Origin: an uncultured Flavobacteriales bacterium
GTDB lineage: Bacteria; Bacteroidota; Bacteroidia; Flavobacteriales_D; Parvicellaceae
Assembly: GCA_943788115.1 (NCBI GenBank)
Contig: CALSPA010000003.1
Span: 124,001 to 188,000 of the forward strand
Reading direction: 5' to 3'
DNA: 64,000 bases
In this document: one piece after another, positions 29,921-39,524 of the stretch
How positions within the stretch are numbered: the first letter of the stretch is position 1
Layout: each line of letters begins with the position of its first letter
Translations under genes and position numbers: made by a program
The notes under the pieces: generated by a model
Told to the model about the DNA's origin: nothing
Database searches by the model: none
The model's input: only the letters and a program-made list of their open reading frames with translations

Positions 29921-30486
29921 ATTACATTAACAGCCAACTTACTCAAAAGTTCGCTAAAAGTCAAATTTGCTTTTGTTGCATTGGTTTTATTTATCTCAAA
30001 AGCAAGCCTGTTATCTTTCACGATAAAGTTAATAATTGCACCTGAAGAAAGCAAACCAACTTTATTTCCAATAATTAAAGTCTTTCTACTATTTTTATTA
30101 GCAATTGCGCTAACCTGAGAGCTTTTATTCTCTGCTACATATAGAAAATGACATTCGTCATTTATTTCTGTAATTGAAATATAACGTACAACTTTAAGCT
30201 TATGACTTCCAATAAACTTACCTGTACATGCCTTAGACAACTGTTGAAAAACATTTTCATCTCCATAAACACCAACAATTAAATCTCCGTTAAGCAATTC
30301 TTTAGGCCATTCAACATTTTTTAAAAACTGATAAATATATAACCCTTTTTGTCTAGCAACAGATTTTTTAGCATCAGATGTTTGAACAGTTTGTCCAGTT
30401 GCATTAAAAGAGATTACGGATAATAAAACTAAGAGTTTTATTATCGTAAAAGGTTTTACTAAATAATTACTGAAAAGGTTACTCAC
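29917..30486 (-). CDS. YfiR family (DUF4154) periplasmic protein
   Basis: The 189-residue protein has a signal/anchor segment (about 12-31, IIKLLVLLSVISFNATG). The YfiR domain follows, with the YIYQFLKNVEWPKE segment near residue 50, DLIVGVYGDENVFQQL near 66, CHFLYVAENKSSQVSAI near 110, and the ending GAIINFIVKDNRLAFEIN. In Pseudomonas aeruginosa YfiR is a periplasmic repressor of the membrane cyclase YfiN. Here no diguanylate cyclase is present; instead the next genes encode a TPR protein, a HAMP-SpoIIE protein and an adenylate cyclase receptor, overlapping or closely spaced. A sensor-inhibitor role is inferred. Confidence 0.88.
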   Translation of the reverse strand: MSNLFSNYLVKPFTIIKLLVLLSVISFNATGQTVQTSDAKKSVARQKGLYIYQFLKNVEWPKELLNGDLIVGVYGDENVFQQLSKACTGKFIGSHKLKVVRYISITEINDECHFLYVAENKSSQVSAIANKNSRKTLIIGNKVGLLSSGAIINFIVKDNRLAFEINKTNATKANLTFSELLSKLAVNVI

Positions 30487-30549
30487 TTTTGCTAAATATT
30501 TATTCTAAAAAAATTGGCTCAACTAAATTACAATAATTAAGGATTTTAA

Positions 30550-30954
30550 CTATTTATATCTTATCCTAATGTATTTATTCTGACTTTTTTGAGCTTGTTT
30601 AGTTTTAATGTTATTTACATTATACTTTTTATAGTATGCTTTTCTTTTTTCTTTTTTACTGAAAGATTTCTTATCGACTCCGGTTGGTTTGTATTTTGTT
30701 TTTCCTCTGGATTTAAAAGGGTCATCAAAAATTCCAATTGCCCCCTTTTCTTTAGGAACCGAAGAAAAAGGGTCTCTCCCTTTTTTCAACTTTTTATTGT
30801 TTCTTTTTTGATTGGTAAAAAGCCCTTTCTTATTGTTAGATTTAATTCTTTTTCTTGAAGATTTTGAAGCAAAGGGATCTCTATATTGTCCATGAACCTC
30901 ATTCATGCCAATATATGATAAAAAGAAAAAAATTATAACTAATAATCTAAACAT
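30550..30954 (-). CDS. Small, strongly basic secreted protein with DPF repeats
   Basis: I do not recognise this 134-residue protein. It has a signal peptide (MFRLLVIIFFFLSYIGMNEVHG) and then a low-complexity, Lys/Arg-rich body. A short motif occurs three times: YRDPFASK near residue 25, GRDPFSSV near 60 and DDPFKSRG near 77. The body has very few acidic or hydrophobic residues and is probably disordered. It lies 63 bases before the YfiR-like gene on the same strand and may be the first gene of that operon, or a separate one after ferritin (48 bases upstream). A polyanion-binding or structural role is possible but unproven. Confidence 0.6.
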   Translation of the reverse strand: MFRLLVIIFFFLSYIGMNEVHGQYRDPFASKSSRKRIKSNNKKGLFTNQKRNNKKLKKGRDPFSSVPKEKGAIGIFDDPFKSRGKTKYKPTGVDKKSFSKKEKRKAYYKKYNVNNIKTKQAQKSQNKYIRIRYK

Positions 30955-31002
30955 AAAAATAAAAAGAACTTGATTATACTAAATCAAATTAAATGCCAAA
31001 CT

Positions 31003-31518
31003 TTATTTTTGAGTCTCGTTAGGCATTTGTTGTACCATTAATTCTAAATCTCTATCAAACATATATAAACCACCTTTGTCATTACCAATCATTTTTAATT
31101 TATCTAGAATTGTTCTAGCTAAGGCTTCTTCTTCTAATTGCTCGGAAACATACCATTGCATAAAATTATGAGTTGTGTAATCTTTTTCAGATAAACATAA
31201 ATCTACAACATTATTGATACTATCTGTAACATTTAATTCGTGCTCTAGAAGAGATTCAAATACGCTTTTAATTGAATTAAAAGTTTCTGGTGGTTTCACT
31301 AGTGCTGGGATTACAGGTTTTCCACCTCTTTCATTAATGAATTTAACTAGCTTTAACATGTGCCCTCTTTCCTCTTCACTATGATGATAAAGAAAGGTTG
31401 AGGTACCCGTTAATCCTTGGGACTCTGTCCACGATGCCATAGACAAATAGAATTGTGAGGAAGATGCTTCCAATTCAACCTGCTTGTTTAGAGCTTTTTC
31501 AATTTTTGCTTTTAACAT
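31003..31518 (-). CDS. ftnA: Ferritin
   Basis: The 171-residue protein is a bacterial-type ferritin that oxidises and stores iron in a 24-subunit shell. Ferroxidase residues are seen in ELEASSSQFYLSMASW (Glu near residue 17), FLYHHSEEERGHMLKLVKFINERGG (Glu-x-x-His near 50) and EHELNVTDSINNVVDL plus HNFMQWYVSEQLEEE (Glu near 94 and Gln near 127). The domain length and order are normal. It is transcribed alone, divergent from the ABC transporter gene, with a promoter-like element just upstream. The symbol is by family. Confidence 0.93.
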   Translation of the reverse strand: MLKAKIEKALNKQVELEASSSQFYLSMASWTESQGLTGTSTFLYHHSEEERGHMLKLVKFINERGGKPVIPALVKPPETFNSIKSVFESLLEHELNVTDSINNVVDLCLSEKDYTTHNFMQWYVSEQLEEEALARTILDKLKMIGNDKGGLYMFDRDLELMVQQMPNETQK

Positions 31519-31530
31519 GTTTTTTTATTT

Positions 31531-31557
31531 CAAAAATAGTTTTTTTTTCTTCGACAA
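31531..31557 (-). promoter_or_regulatory. Putative ferritin promoter
   Basis: On the minus strand TTG (31557-31555) and TATTTTTG (31538-31531, exact TAnnTTTG) are 16 bases apart, slightly short of the usual 17-23. The -7 element ends 12 bases before the ferritin ATG. Confidence 0.4.
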
Positions 31558-31651
31558 TGTTAAAACTTAATAATAAGAAATTTAGTATTAACAAAATGTA
31601 ATTATCTTGCATCTGTAATTAAAAAAAATTACATAACTCTTTTAAGCTTAA

Positions 31652-33526
31652 ATGAATAGCAATCTCTTATTAGAAATAAAAAATCTGACAACTAAATTTA
31701 ATCTTAATGGACGTGAAAAAGATGTAGTAAAAAACGTGTCTTTTGAACTGTACAAGGGGAAAACGATTGGCCTGGTTGGGGAATCAGGATCAGGTAAATC
31801 TATAACAGCATTATCAGCAATGAAGCTTTCTGATAGTCTACCTAATGCAAATTCATCAGGAGAAATACTTTTCCATCAAAAATCAAAAGTAATAGACTTT
31901 AACCTACTTTCTGAAAAAGAAATGCAATCTTTTAGGGGCAATGAAATTGCCATGGTTTTTCAAGAACCTATGACCGCAATGAACCCAGTGATGAAATGTG
32001 GAAGACAGGTTGTTGAAGCCATATTACTTCACCAAAAAGATTTAACCTCTCAAACTAATTTCCAACTTTTCACTGAAGGTTTATTGTTGTTTTTTTTAAA
32101 CTTGGTTTCTCCTTTTTTAAATGTTCTAGCACTACGAATGATTCCATTTTTCAGAAAAAAACATTTTTCAAAAAGAGAAAAAGAGGCTAAAACTAGAACC
32201 ATTCAGCTTTTTAAAAAAGTTAAACTTTCAAGACCATATGATATTTTTTCTTCCTACCCTCACGAGATTTCTGGGGGACAAAAACAAAGAGTAATTATTG
32301 CCATGGCTCTTTGCTGTAATCCGTCTATTTTAATTGCTGATGAACCTACAACTTCCCTTGATGTTACAGTGCAAAAAGTAATTATTAATTTACTTAAAGA
32401 GCTACAACAAGAATATAAAATGGGAATTATATTTATTTCTCATGATTTAACACTAATCTCTGAATTTGCAGATGAAATAATTGTCATGTATAAAGGTGAA
32501 ATAGTAGAAAAAGGAGAGGTGCGAAAAATATATAAATCGCCTAAACACCCTTATACAATTGGCTTACTGGCATGTAAACCTCCTGTGAACATTAACCTTA
32601 GAGAGCTTCCAACCAGAAAGCATTTCATTGGAACTGATGAAGATGGCTTTGTGGGAGATGTTGTAAAAAGTATTAAAGATGTTTTACAAGATTTAGAAAT
32701 CGACTCATCTGAAATAGCCTTTAGAAATAGTATTATTTATAGTCAAACGCCACTCATTGAAGTAAAAAACTTAAAAAAATACTATCCACTTAAAAACAAG
32801 GCAAATCATTTTATAAAAGCAGTTGATGATGTTTCTTTTAAAATATATCCAGGCGAAACATTGGGTCTAGTTGGGGAATCTGGATGTGGAAAAACCACTC
32901 TTGGAAAAACCTTATTAAAACTAATTGATTCTTCAAGTGGTGAAATAATTTTTAATGATAATGATATTTCAAAATTTAGCGCAAAGCAAATGAGACCATT
33001 AAGAAAGGATATACAAATTATTTTTCAAGATCCTTACAGCTCTCTTAATCCAAAAATACAAATTGGCAAAGCAATTACGGAGCCTATGAAAGTTCATAAC
33101 ATATGTGATAATGACTTTCAACGAAAACAAGAGGTTATTCAGCTTTTAAAAAAAGTAGGAATACCAAAAGATAGTTTCAATAAATATCCTCATGAATTTT
33201 CTGGAGGACAGCGACAAAGAATTTGCATAGCTAGAGCTCTTGCTTTAAGGCCAAAGTTCATACTTTGTGACGAATCAGTTTCAGCTCTTGATGTTTCTGT
33301 TCAAGCTGAGGTTCTTAACTTATTAAATAACCTTAGAGAACAATTTGGATTGACTTATTTATTTATCTCTCATGATTTATCTGTGGTAAAGTACATGAGT
33401 GATCGAATAATAGTTATGAATGAAGGTAAAATCGTGGAACAAGGTTTAGCAGATGATATTTATTTTAATCCTAAAAAAGAATACACTAAGAAACTTATTA
33501 GCTCCATTCCTAAAGGAATTAGTTAA
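31652..33526 (+). CDS. ABC transporter with two fused ATPase domains (oligopeptide/nickel type)
   Basis: The 624-residue protein joins two nucleotide-binding domains, as in YejF-like or fused DppD-DppF proteins. Domain 1 has Walker A GLVGESGSGKS (about 40), signature ISGGQKQR (about 208) and Walker B ILIADEPTTSLD. Domain 2 has GLVGESGCGKT (about 410), FSGGQRQR (about 518) and FILCDESVSALD. Each is followed by the oligopeptide-type tail (HPYTIGLLACKPP; KKEYTKKLISSIP). A hydrophobic stretch at residues about 131-172, between the Q-loop and signature of domain 1, is unusual. No permease or binding-protein gene is adjacent, so it must pair with components encoded elsewhere. Confidence 0.92.
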   Translation: MNSNLLLEIKNLTTKFNLNGREKDVVKNVSFELYKGKTIGLVGESGSGKSITALSAMKLSDSLPNANSSGEILFHQKSKVIDFNLLSEKEMQSFRGNEIAMVFQEPMTAMNPVMKCGRQVVEAILLHQKDLTSQTNFQLFTEGLLLFFLNLVSPFLNVLALRMIPFFRKKHFSKREKEAKTRTIQLFKKVKLSRPYDIFSSYPHEISGGQKQRVIIAMALCCNPSILIADEPTTSLDVTVQKVIINLLKELQQEYKMGIIFISHDLTLISEFADEIIVMYKGEIVEKGEVRKIYKSPKHPYTIGLLACKPPVNINLRELPTRKHFIGTDEDGFVGDVVKSIKDVLQDLEIDSSEIAFRNSIIYSQTPLIEVKNLKKYYPLKNKANHFIKAVDDVSFKIYPGETLGLVGESGCGKTTLGKTLLKLIDSSSGEIIFNDNDISKFSAKQMRPLRKDIQIIFQDPYSSLNPKIQIGKAITEPMKVHNICDNDFQRKQEVIQLLKKVGIPKDSFNKYPHEFSGGQRQRICIARALALRPKFILCDESVSALDVSVQAEVLNLLNNLREQFGLTYLFISHDLSVVKYMSDRIIVMNEGKIVEQGLADDIYFNPKKEYTKKLISSIPKGIS

Positions 33527-33568
33527 TTGAATTTTCTTTTTCATTAATTAAATATCTTTTCTAATTAT

Positions 33569-33576
33569 TATATTTG
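33569..33576 (+). promoter_or_regulatory. Putative -7 element of the TonB-dependent receptor gene
   Basis: TATATTTG is an exact TAnnTTTG match, 21 bases before the ATG at 33598. No -33 TTG is visible at the expected distance. Confidence 0.45.
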
Positions 33577-33597
33577 ATTGCATCAATAATAAAATTC

Positions 33598-36398
33598 ATG
33601 ATTCTATCTGTTTTTTTTAATCCACTTAAGCAAGCTTTTTTTACTTTACTTTTTTTACTTCCATTTGTTATTAATGGTCAGTCAGAAATCAAAGGTGAAA
33701 ATCACAGATGTTAAATCAGCTGAAGATTTAATAGGAGCAACAGTGAAAATTAAAGGCACTTCTAGTGGCGGAATTACGGATATAAATGGTGAATTCAAAA
33801 TCATTACATCTCAAAAACCACCCTTTACACTTGAAGTTTCATATGTGGGTTATTCCAGCAAAGAATTTATTGTTAATTCTTTTTCTGAAAAAATTAAAAT
33901 TTCTCTTTCTAGTGTTACCCAAGAGCTGGAAATGGTTGAAGTGATAAGTAGAATAAGCGAAAAAACAAAAGAAGCTCCACTTACTGTGGAAACAATGACA
34001 ATTAATGGGATTAAAGAAACTCCTGCCACCAATTTTTATGAAGGGTTAAGTCATTTAAAAGGGGTGGATTTAACTTCTGCAAGCTTAGGGTTTAGAGTGG
34101 TAAATACTAGAGGGTTTAACAGCACTTCTCCAGTAAGATCACTGCAGATAATTGATGGTGTAGACAATGCATCACCTGGCTTAAATTTTGCTTTGGGGAA
34201 TTTTCTTGGAGCATCTGAATTAGATCTAATGAAAGTAGAGATTGTTTCTGGGGCAAGTTCTGCATTTTATGGTCCAAACGCATTTAATGGTGTTATAAGT
34301 ATGAATACTAAAAGCCCTTTTTTATTTCCAGGGTTTTCTGCTAGTGTAAAGCTTGGTGAAAGAGCCTTGAACGAATATGCCGTTAGGTATGCCCAAGTAT
34401 TTAAAAATAAAGAAGGCAAAGACAAGTTTGCGTATAAGTTTAATTTTTTCTACATGAGTGCTGATGATTGGGTAGCAAATAATTCCAATGCGGTTGCTAG
34501 TTTAGATACAGATGAGAAAAATCCGGGAGGATATGATGCCATAAACCGTTATGGAGATGAAAACTTGTCTCCTAATATTAACAACGCTACTGATCCTGGT
34601 GGAAGAATATCATCACCTGGCTTAGGAAGGTGGCACAGAACAGGTTATTGGGAAGAAGATATTGTAGATTACGACACTAAAAATTTAAAAACAGCTCTTG
34701 CTCTTCATTACATGGTTAATGAAGACATAGAGCTAATTGCCTCTTCTAATTTTGGAACTGGAACAACAGTTTATCAAGGAGACAACCGTTTTAGCTTACG
34801 TGATATTCTTTTTTTCCAAAACAGAATTGAAATAAAAAAAGAAGGTGACTTTTTTATTCGTGCATATGCTACTCATGAAGATGCTGGAAATTCTTACGAT
34901 GCTGTACTTACTTCATTTTTAATGCAAGATGCCGCTGCAGATGACTGGAAATGGAACGATCGATACAGGGAATATTGGTCAAATTACATTGAAGACAGTG
35001 TAGAAGCTTTAGGGCCCAACATTCAGTGGGATCCTCAAATTGGCGTCCCATTTGACTTTGAACCTATTGACTCTCTTCTTCTTGCTAATAATGATTTAAT
35101 CGCAGGTTGGCATGATCAAGCAGAAAGTTATGCGAATTCTTTTGATGGAGGACAATCAGATTACATTGATTTCTTCGAGCCAGGAACTGCACGTTTTGAC
35201 TCCATGCTGAATGTAATTACTTCTAAAGGCTCATTCTTAGAAGGCGGCTCTAGAATAGTAGACAAATCTGCTTTATATCATTTTCATGCAGAAAAAAAGT
35301 TTCATCCCGATTTTGCTGAATTCACAATAGGATTAAGTGGAAGAATATATCAACCTAAATCCGAAGGATCTTTGTTTAGTGATACTAATGGGGTCGTTTT
35401 ATTAAATAAAGAAGTAGGTGTTTATGGAGGAATAGAAAAAAAGTTTTTAAAGGATAAATTAATATTTAAATCAACAATTCGTTTAGATAAAAATCAGAAC
35501 TTCAAGCTGCTTCCATCTCCTGCATTATCTTTTATTTATAAAGCAGATGAAAACAATACCTTTAGATCAACTTTTACTTCAGCCATTAGAAATCCTACCC
35601 TATTAAACCAATACATGTATTACAATGTAGGAAGAGCAATACTGATAGGAAACATTAACGGTTATGATTCTCTTGTAACCATAGAATCACTAAGGAATTT
35701 TGCTTACTCACAAAATCCTGACACCCTTAATTATTTCAATTTAGAATCCATTCAGCCAGAAAAAGTAAAATCAATAGAGTTTGGATATAGAGGAACTATA
35801 AAAAATAAAATCTACATAGATGGCAGTTATTATTACAGCTGGTACAAAGACTTTATAGGTTATATAAATGGTGTTGACATGGAAGTTTCTGCCATTAACA
35901 CCCCATCTAGTTAGAAATGTGTATAGAATTGCAACTAATTCCAAACAAAGAATTAGTACTCAAGGTTTTTCAATTGGGATAAATTATTATTTGGATAAAT
36001 CTTTTGCTATTAACGGTAATTACTCATGGAATCGATTAAATCAAAAAAGTGATGATCCCATAATACCAGCTTACAACACTCCAGAACACAAATTTAACAT
36101 TGGGTTTAGCGGGCAAAACATTGAAATTTCATCCCTAAAACTAGCTGGTTTAGGTTTTAACATTAACTACAAATGGATTGAAGGCTTTATTTTTGAAGGT
36201 TCGCCTCAATTTACTGGAGAAGTTCCTACCTACTCTCTGTTGGATCTTCAAATAAATAAAAAAATGCCTAAGCTTAATTTAACCGCAAAGCTAGGGGCTT
36301 CAAATGCACTTAATAATAAAGTTTTACAGGTTTATGGCGGCCCTTATGTCGGTAGAATGCTTTATTTTTCACTTGTTTTCGACTGGGAAAACAACTAA
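33598..36398 (+). pseudogene. TonB-dependent outer-membrane receptor; two frameshifts as sequenced
   Basis: Starting at the ATG at 33598, frame 1 encodes a signal peptide (MILSVFFNPLKQ to FVINGQ). Removing one A from the AAAA run at 33698-33701 leads into frame 2, a carboxypeptidase-regulatory-like domain (VKIKGTSSGGITDINGEF) and the plug domain with NTRGFNSTSPVRSLQIIDGVD and SGASSAFYGPNAFNG. Removing one C from the CCCC run at 35901-35904 leads into frame 3 and the last barrel strands, ending in YFSLVFDWENN. The full product is about 933 residues. Cargo is unknown; there is no SusD partner, so a SusC role is unlikely. The breaks are likely sequencing errors. Confidence 0.87.
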
Positions 36399-36426
36399 TT
36401 TATTCGTTTCACAGATATTATTTCCT

Positions 36427-36434
36427 TAAATTTG
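36427..36434 (+). promoter_or_regulatory. Putative -7 element of the esterase-like gene
   Basis: TAAATTTG matches TAnnTTTG exactly and ends 20 bases before the ATG at 36455. No -33 TTG is visible. Confidence 0.4.
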
Positions 36435-36454
36435 AGTCAAACAAAAAAAATATT

Positions 36455-38020
36455 ATGAAAAAACTATACTCTTACTTATTTATTAGCCTGCTTTTTATTG
36501 GCAGTAATTTTTCACAGACAAGGTACATTGACCAAGTCTTTTCTGCTGTTGACATAGATCAAAACGTACTTTATTCTACAAACATTTCTGTTTTAACTGG
36601 TGCTCCCGCTGCTCAAGGCCTTCCTATGGAAGTTTACACACCAACTGGAGATACGGAAACTAGCAGACCTCTAATTATTCACATGCATACGGGAACATTT
36701 TTACCAATTATGTATAACGGTAATCCAACTGGTATGCGACAAGATTTTGCTACTACTACAATTTGTGAAGACTATGCTAAAAGAGGATATGTTGTAGCTA
36801 ATATAGAATATAGATTAGGTTGGAATCCTACCTTGCCTACACAAACAGAAAGAGCTGCAAGTTTAATGATTGCTGTTTACAGAGCAATTCAAGATTGTAA
36901 AGCTGCTGTTCGTTACTTTAGAAAAGATTTTGAAACAAACGGAAATTCTTATGGGATTGATACTTCAAGAATAATCCTTTCTGGTCAGGGATCTGGAGGA
37001 TGGATTGCATTAGGGTATGCCACTGTTAATAAGATTGATGATATTCAATTACCTAAATTTTTAGATTTAACCGACCCATTAAACCCTGTTCCATTAGTAG
37101 ATACAGCTGTGTTGGGCGATTGGGATGGTTATGGTGGAAATCCTGCTTTAAACATGGAAAACAATGTTGGTTACTCTAACGATGTTCACATGGTCTTAAG
37201 CATGGGGGGTGGCATGGGAGACCTTAGCTGGCTAGAAGCTGGTGATGTTCCAATGGCTGCTGTACATTGTCCTACAGATCCAACTGCTATTTACTCTACT
37301 GGAGATGTTTCTGTTCCTCAAATAGGTATTGTAACAACAGATATAAGTGGAAGCTATGATGTTATGGTTGCAGCTAATGCTTTTGGAAACAACGATGCAA
37401 TTTCTGCAGGAGTATATAATGATCCCTACACAACAGCCGCTCAAGCAGCGTCTCAGAGTTTAGTTGGGTTTGTTGATCAGAGTGGAACAACTATTTCAAA
37501 TGCAGTTGACCATGTATTCCCATACATGACTGGAAACCCATTTGAGAGTGCTCCATGGGATTTCTGGGACTCTACAACTTTAGTAAATGTAATTGCGCCA
37601 GCTGTAGGATTAACCGCTGCTGATGCTCAAGGAGTACATGCAAGTGGTTTAGCTACAAACCCAAACATGGGAATTGGAAAATGTTTTGCATACATAGATT
37701 CTACTTTAGGTTATTTCTGCCCTAGAATTGTAAATGCACTACTTCTTCCAGGTAATAATGTTGGTTTACAAGAAACTACATTAAATACAAAAGTTTCTAT
37801 CTTCCCTAACCCGGCTGGTAATAATGTTACAATTACTTCTGACAACAAAACAATTACTGGAATCGAAATTTACAGCACTACAGGAAAGTTAGTTTCAACA
37901 AAGAATGGATTAAATACATCTTTATATCAATTTAATCAATTGAAGCTATCAACTGGAATGTACATTGTTAATGTTCACTTTAAAGAAGGAACAATTACAG
38001 AAAAATTAATTATCGAATAG
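36455..38020 (+). CDS. Secreted alpha/beta-hydrolase-like protein, T9SS type A
   Basis: The 521-residue protein has a signal peptide (MKKLYSYLFISLLFIGSNFS). An alpha/beta hydrolase-like domain follows with the oxyanion-type strand RPLIIHMHTGTF near residue 72, YVVANIEYRLGWNP near 112 and DCKAAVRYFRKDF near 149, a carboxylesterase pattern. The nucleophile elbow reads LSGQGSGGWIALGYA near 171: where esterases have GxSxG, here the aligned Ser is Gly and the next residue is Ser, so activity is uncertain. The C-terminal 80 residues are a T9SS type A sorting domain (IFPNPAGNNVTITSDNK to KLIIE). A terminator follows. Confidence 0.85.
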   Translation: MKKLYSYLFISLLFIGSNFSQTRYIDQVFSAVDIDQNVLYSTNISVLTGAPAAQGLPMEVYTPTGDTETSRPLIIHMHTGTFLPIMYNGNPTGMRQDFATTTICEDYAKRGYVVANIEYRLGWNPTLPTQTERAASLMIAVYRAIQDCKAAVRYFRKDFETNGNSYGIDTSRIILSGQGSGGWIALGYATVNKIDDIQLPKFLDLTDPLNPVPLVDTAVLGDWDGYGGNPALNMENNVGYSNDVHMVLSMGGGMGDLSWLEAGDVPMAAVHCPTDPTAIYSTGDVSVPQIGIVTTDISGSYDVMVAANAFGNNDAISAGVYNDPYTTAAQAASQSLVGFVDQSGTTISNAVDHVFPYMTGNPFESAPWDFWDSTTLVNVIAPAVGLTAADAQGVHASGLATNPNMGIGKCFAYIDSTLGYFCPRIVNALLLPGNNVGLQETTLNTKVSIFPNPAGNNVTITSDNKTITGIEIYSTTGKLVSTKNGLNTSLYQFNQLKLSTGMYIVNVHFKEGTITEKLIIE

Positions 38021-38037
38021 ATATATTTTCACTTTTT

Positions 38038-38068
38038 AAAAAAGCCTCTTAATTGAGGCTTTTTTTTT
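38038..38068 (+). terminator. Rho-independent terminator after the esterase-like gene
   Basis: AAAAAAGCCTC pairs with GAGGCTTTTT around the loop TTAATT, followed by a run of nine T (38060-38068). It lies 18 bases after the stop codon. Confidence 0.92.
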
Positions 38069-38114
38069 GGGCTACTTTTTGCAATTAAATCGCTTATTTT
38101 AAGTTTATATATAT

Positions 38115-39493
38115 ATGGTTAAAAAAGTTTCTCAACTTATTATTCTATTTTGTTTCACATTAAAAATTGATGCTCAATTAATAAGCTGGGATAAAAAAGT
38201 GGATTTTGGGATTTTAAACAATAAATCTCAAAATTTTATAGATCTTCCTGTCACTAACACCTCTTCAGAAAATATATTTATTTTCAGATTAGATGTAGAT
38301 AGAAGATTTAAAGTTCAGTTTAGTGATAAAAAAATAAAACCAGACAGTACCGAATTCATTAGAATTGCCTTTGAGCCAAAAAAAACGGGATATTTTAAAG
38401 TGAAAATTCCTATTCATTTTTCATGTTACAAAGCTCCAAAAACATTAGAATTATCTGGCTATGCTGAAGAAGTTATAGCAATCAATAATCCATGTCCAAG
38501 TTTCAGAGAATTAAATTCATCTAGTAATTTAACAGTTGAATTTAACTGTAAAGTTAAAGATAAAAAGACCAATGAATCCATTTCAAATTATAGCGTAACA
38601 TTAATAAAAGATGGCCTTCCCGTTGTTCAAAACGTTAATCAAAAGAAGGATTCTTTTAATGCAAAAATCCCATTAGGATTATATTATATTATTATTGAGA
38701 AAGAGGGTTATGAAACGTTTGAAAAATTATACTATGTAAATAGAAGAAATAATAATTTAACCATTCCTCTAATACCAATTAAGACTAACACTTTTACAGA
38801 AAATTCAATTATTACAATTGCCGATTCAGCTTCAACAATCGAGATAACGACAAAGAAAACTAAACCTTTATTGATTGACTCCTCAAAAAATATTATTACA
38901 ACATCAAATACTAAGGAATTTAACGAAATAAATTATGAACCAAACAACATTGTTTTTCTATTAGACATTTCTACTTCAATGAAATACAACGGAAAATTAG
39001 AGCTGCTAAAATCTTCCATGCAAGAACTTACAAAAATTTTAAGGCCAATAGATAAAGTAACCATTATAGGATACTCTAGCAGAGCAAGTGTCTTGTTAAA
39101 TACCATTTCTGGAAATGAGAAAGACAGTATTGCTCAAAAAATCATAGCTTAAAAGCAAAAGGATTAACCGCTGGTGGAAGAGGTTTAAAATTAGCTTATG
39201 AAAAAGCTAAAAATGAGTTCATAGAAAATGGGAATAATCAAATAATAATTGCTACCGATGGAGATTTTAACGAGGGGGATGAAAACATTAATAAAATTGC
39301 AAAGAAGATAAAAAAATCAGGTTTAATCATTTCTATTGTTGGTATTAAAGCCAAACAAATTCCAAAAGAAAACATGAAAGCTATAGCTAAAATAGGGGGT
39401 GGAAATTACATTACAATAGACAGCTATGATGCTGCTTGCAAATCACTTGTAAACGAAATAAAAATAAACTCCTTTAAAGGGTTAAAGAAATAG
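38115..39493 (+). pseudogene. Secreted von Willebrand factor A protein; one frameshift as sequenced
   Basis: Frame 3 runs 38115 to about 39150; frame 2 then continues as SLKAKGLTAGGRGLKLAYEKA to 39493. Adding one A to the A6 run near 39138 joins them into about 459 residues. The order is: a signal peptide (ending IDAQ); an Ig/DUF1573-like domain (about 25-120, FEPKKTGYFKVKIPIHFSC); a carboxypeptidase-regulatory-like domain (about 140-215); a linker; and a vWA domain (about 278-455). The vWA part keeps the MIDAS motif DISTS and ATDGDFNEGD. vWA domains bind metal-dependent protein ligands; the target is unknown. The stop is 31 bases before rseP. Confidence 0.85.
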
Positions 39494-39496
39494 AAT

Positions 39497-39504
39497 TATA
39501 TTTG
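39497..39504 (+). promoter_or_regulatory. Putative -7 element of rseP
   Basis: TATATTTG matches TAnnTTTG exactly, four bases after the vWA stop codon and 20 bases before the rseP ATG. A weak TTT is at the -33 distance. Confidence 0.45.
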
Positions 39505-39524
39505 CCCTCATTTATTATTTACCT

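Noticed and set aside
22893-35904. Phase variation by slippage at homopolymers in the frameshifted genes
   Set aside because: The runs are only 4-6 bases, too short for typical phase-variable tracts, and lie inside unrelated genes; sequencing error is simpler.
33598-36398. SusC/SusD-type polysaccharide uptake locus
   Set aside because: No SusD gene or glycoside hydrolase lies next to the receptor.
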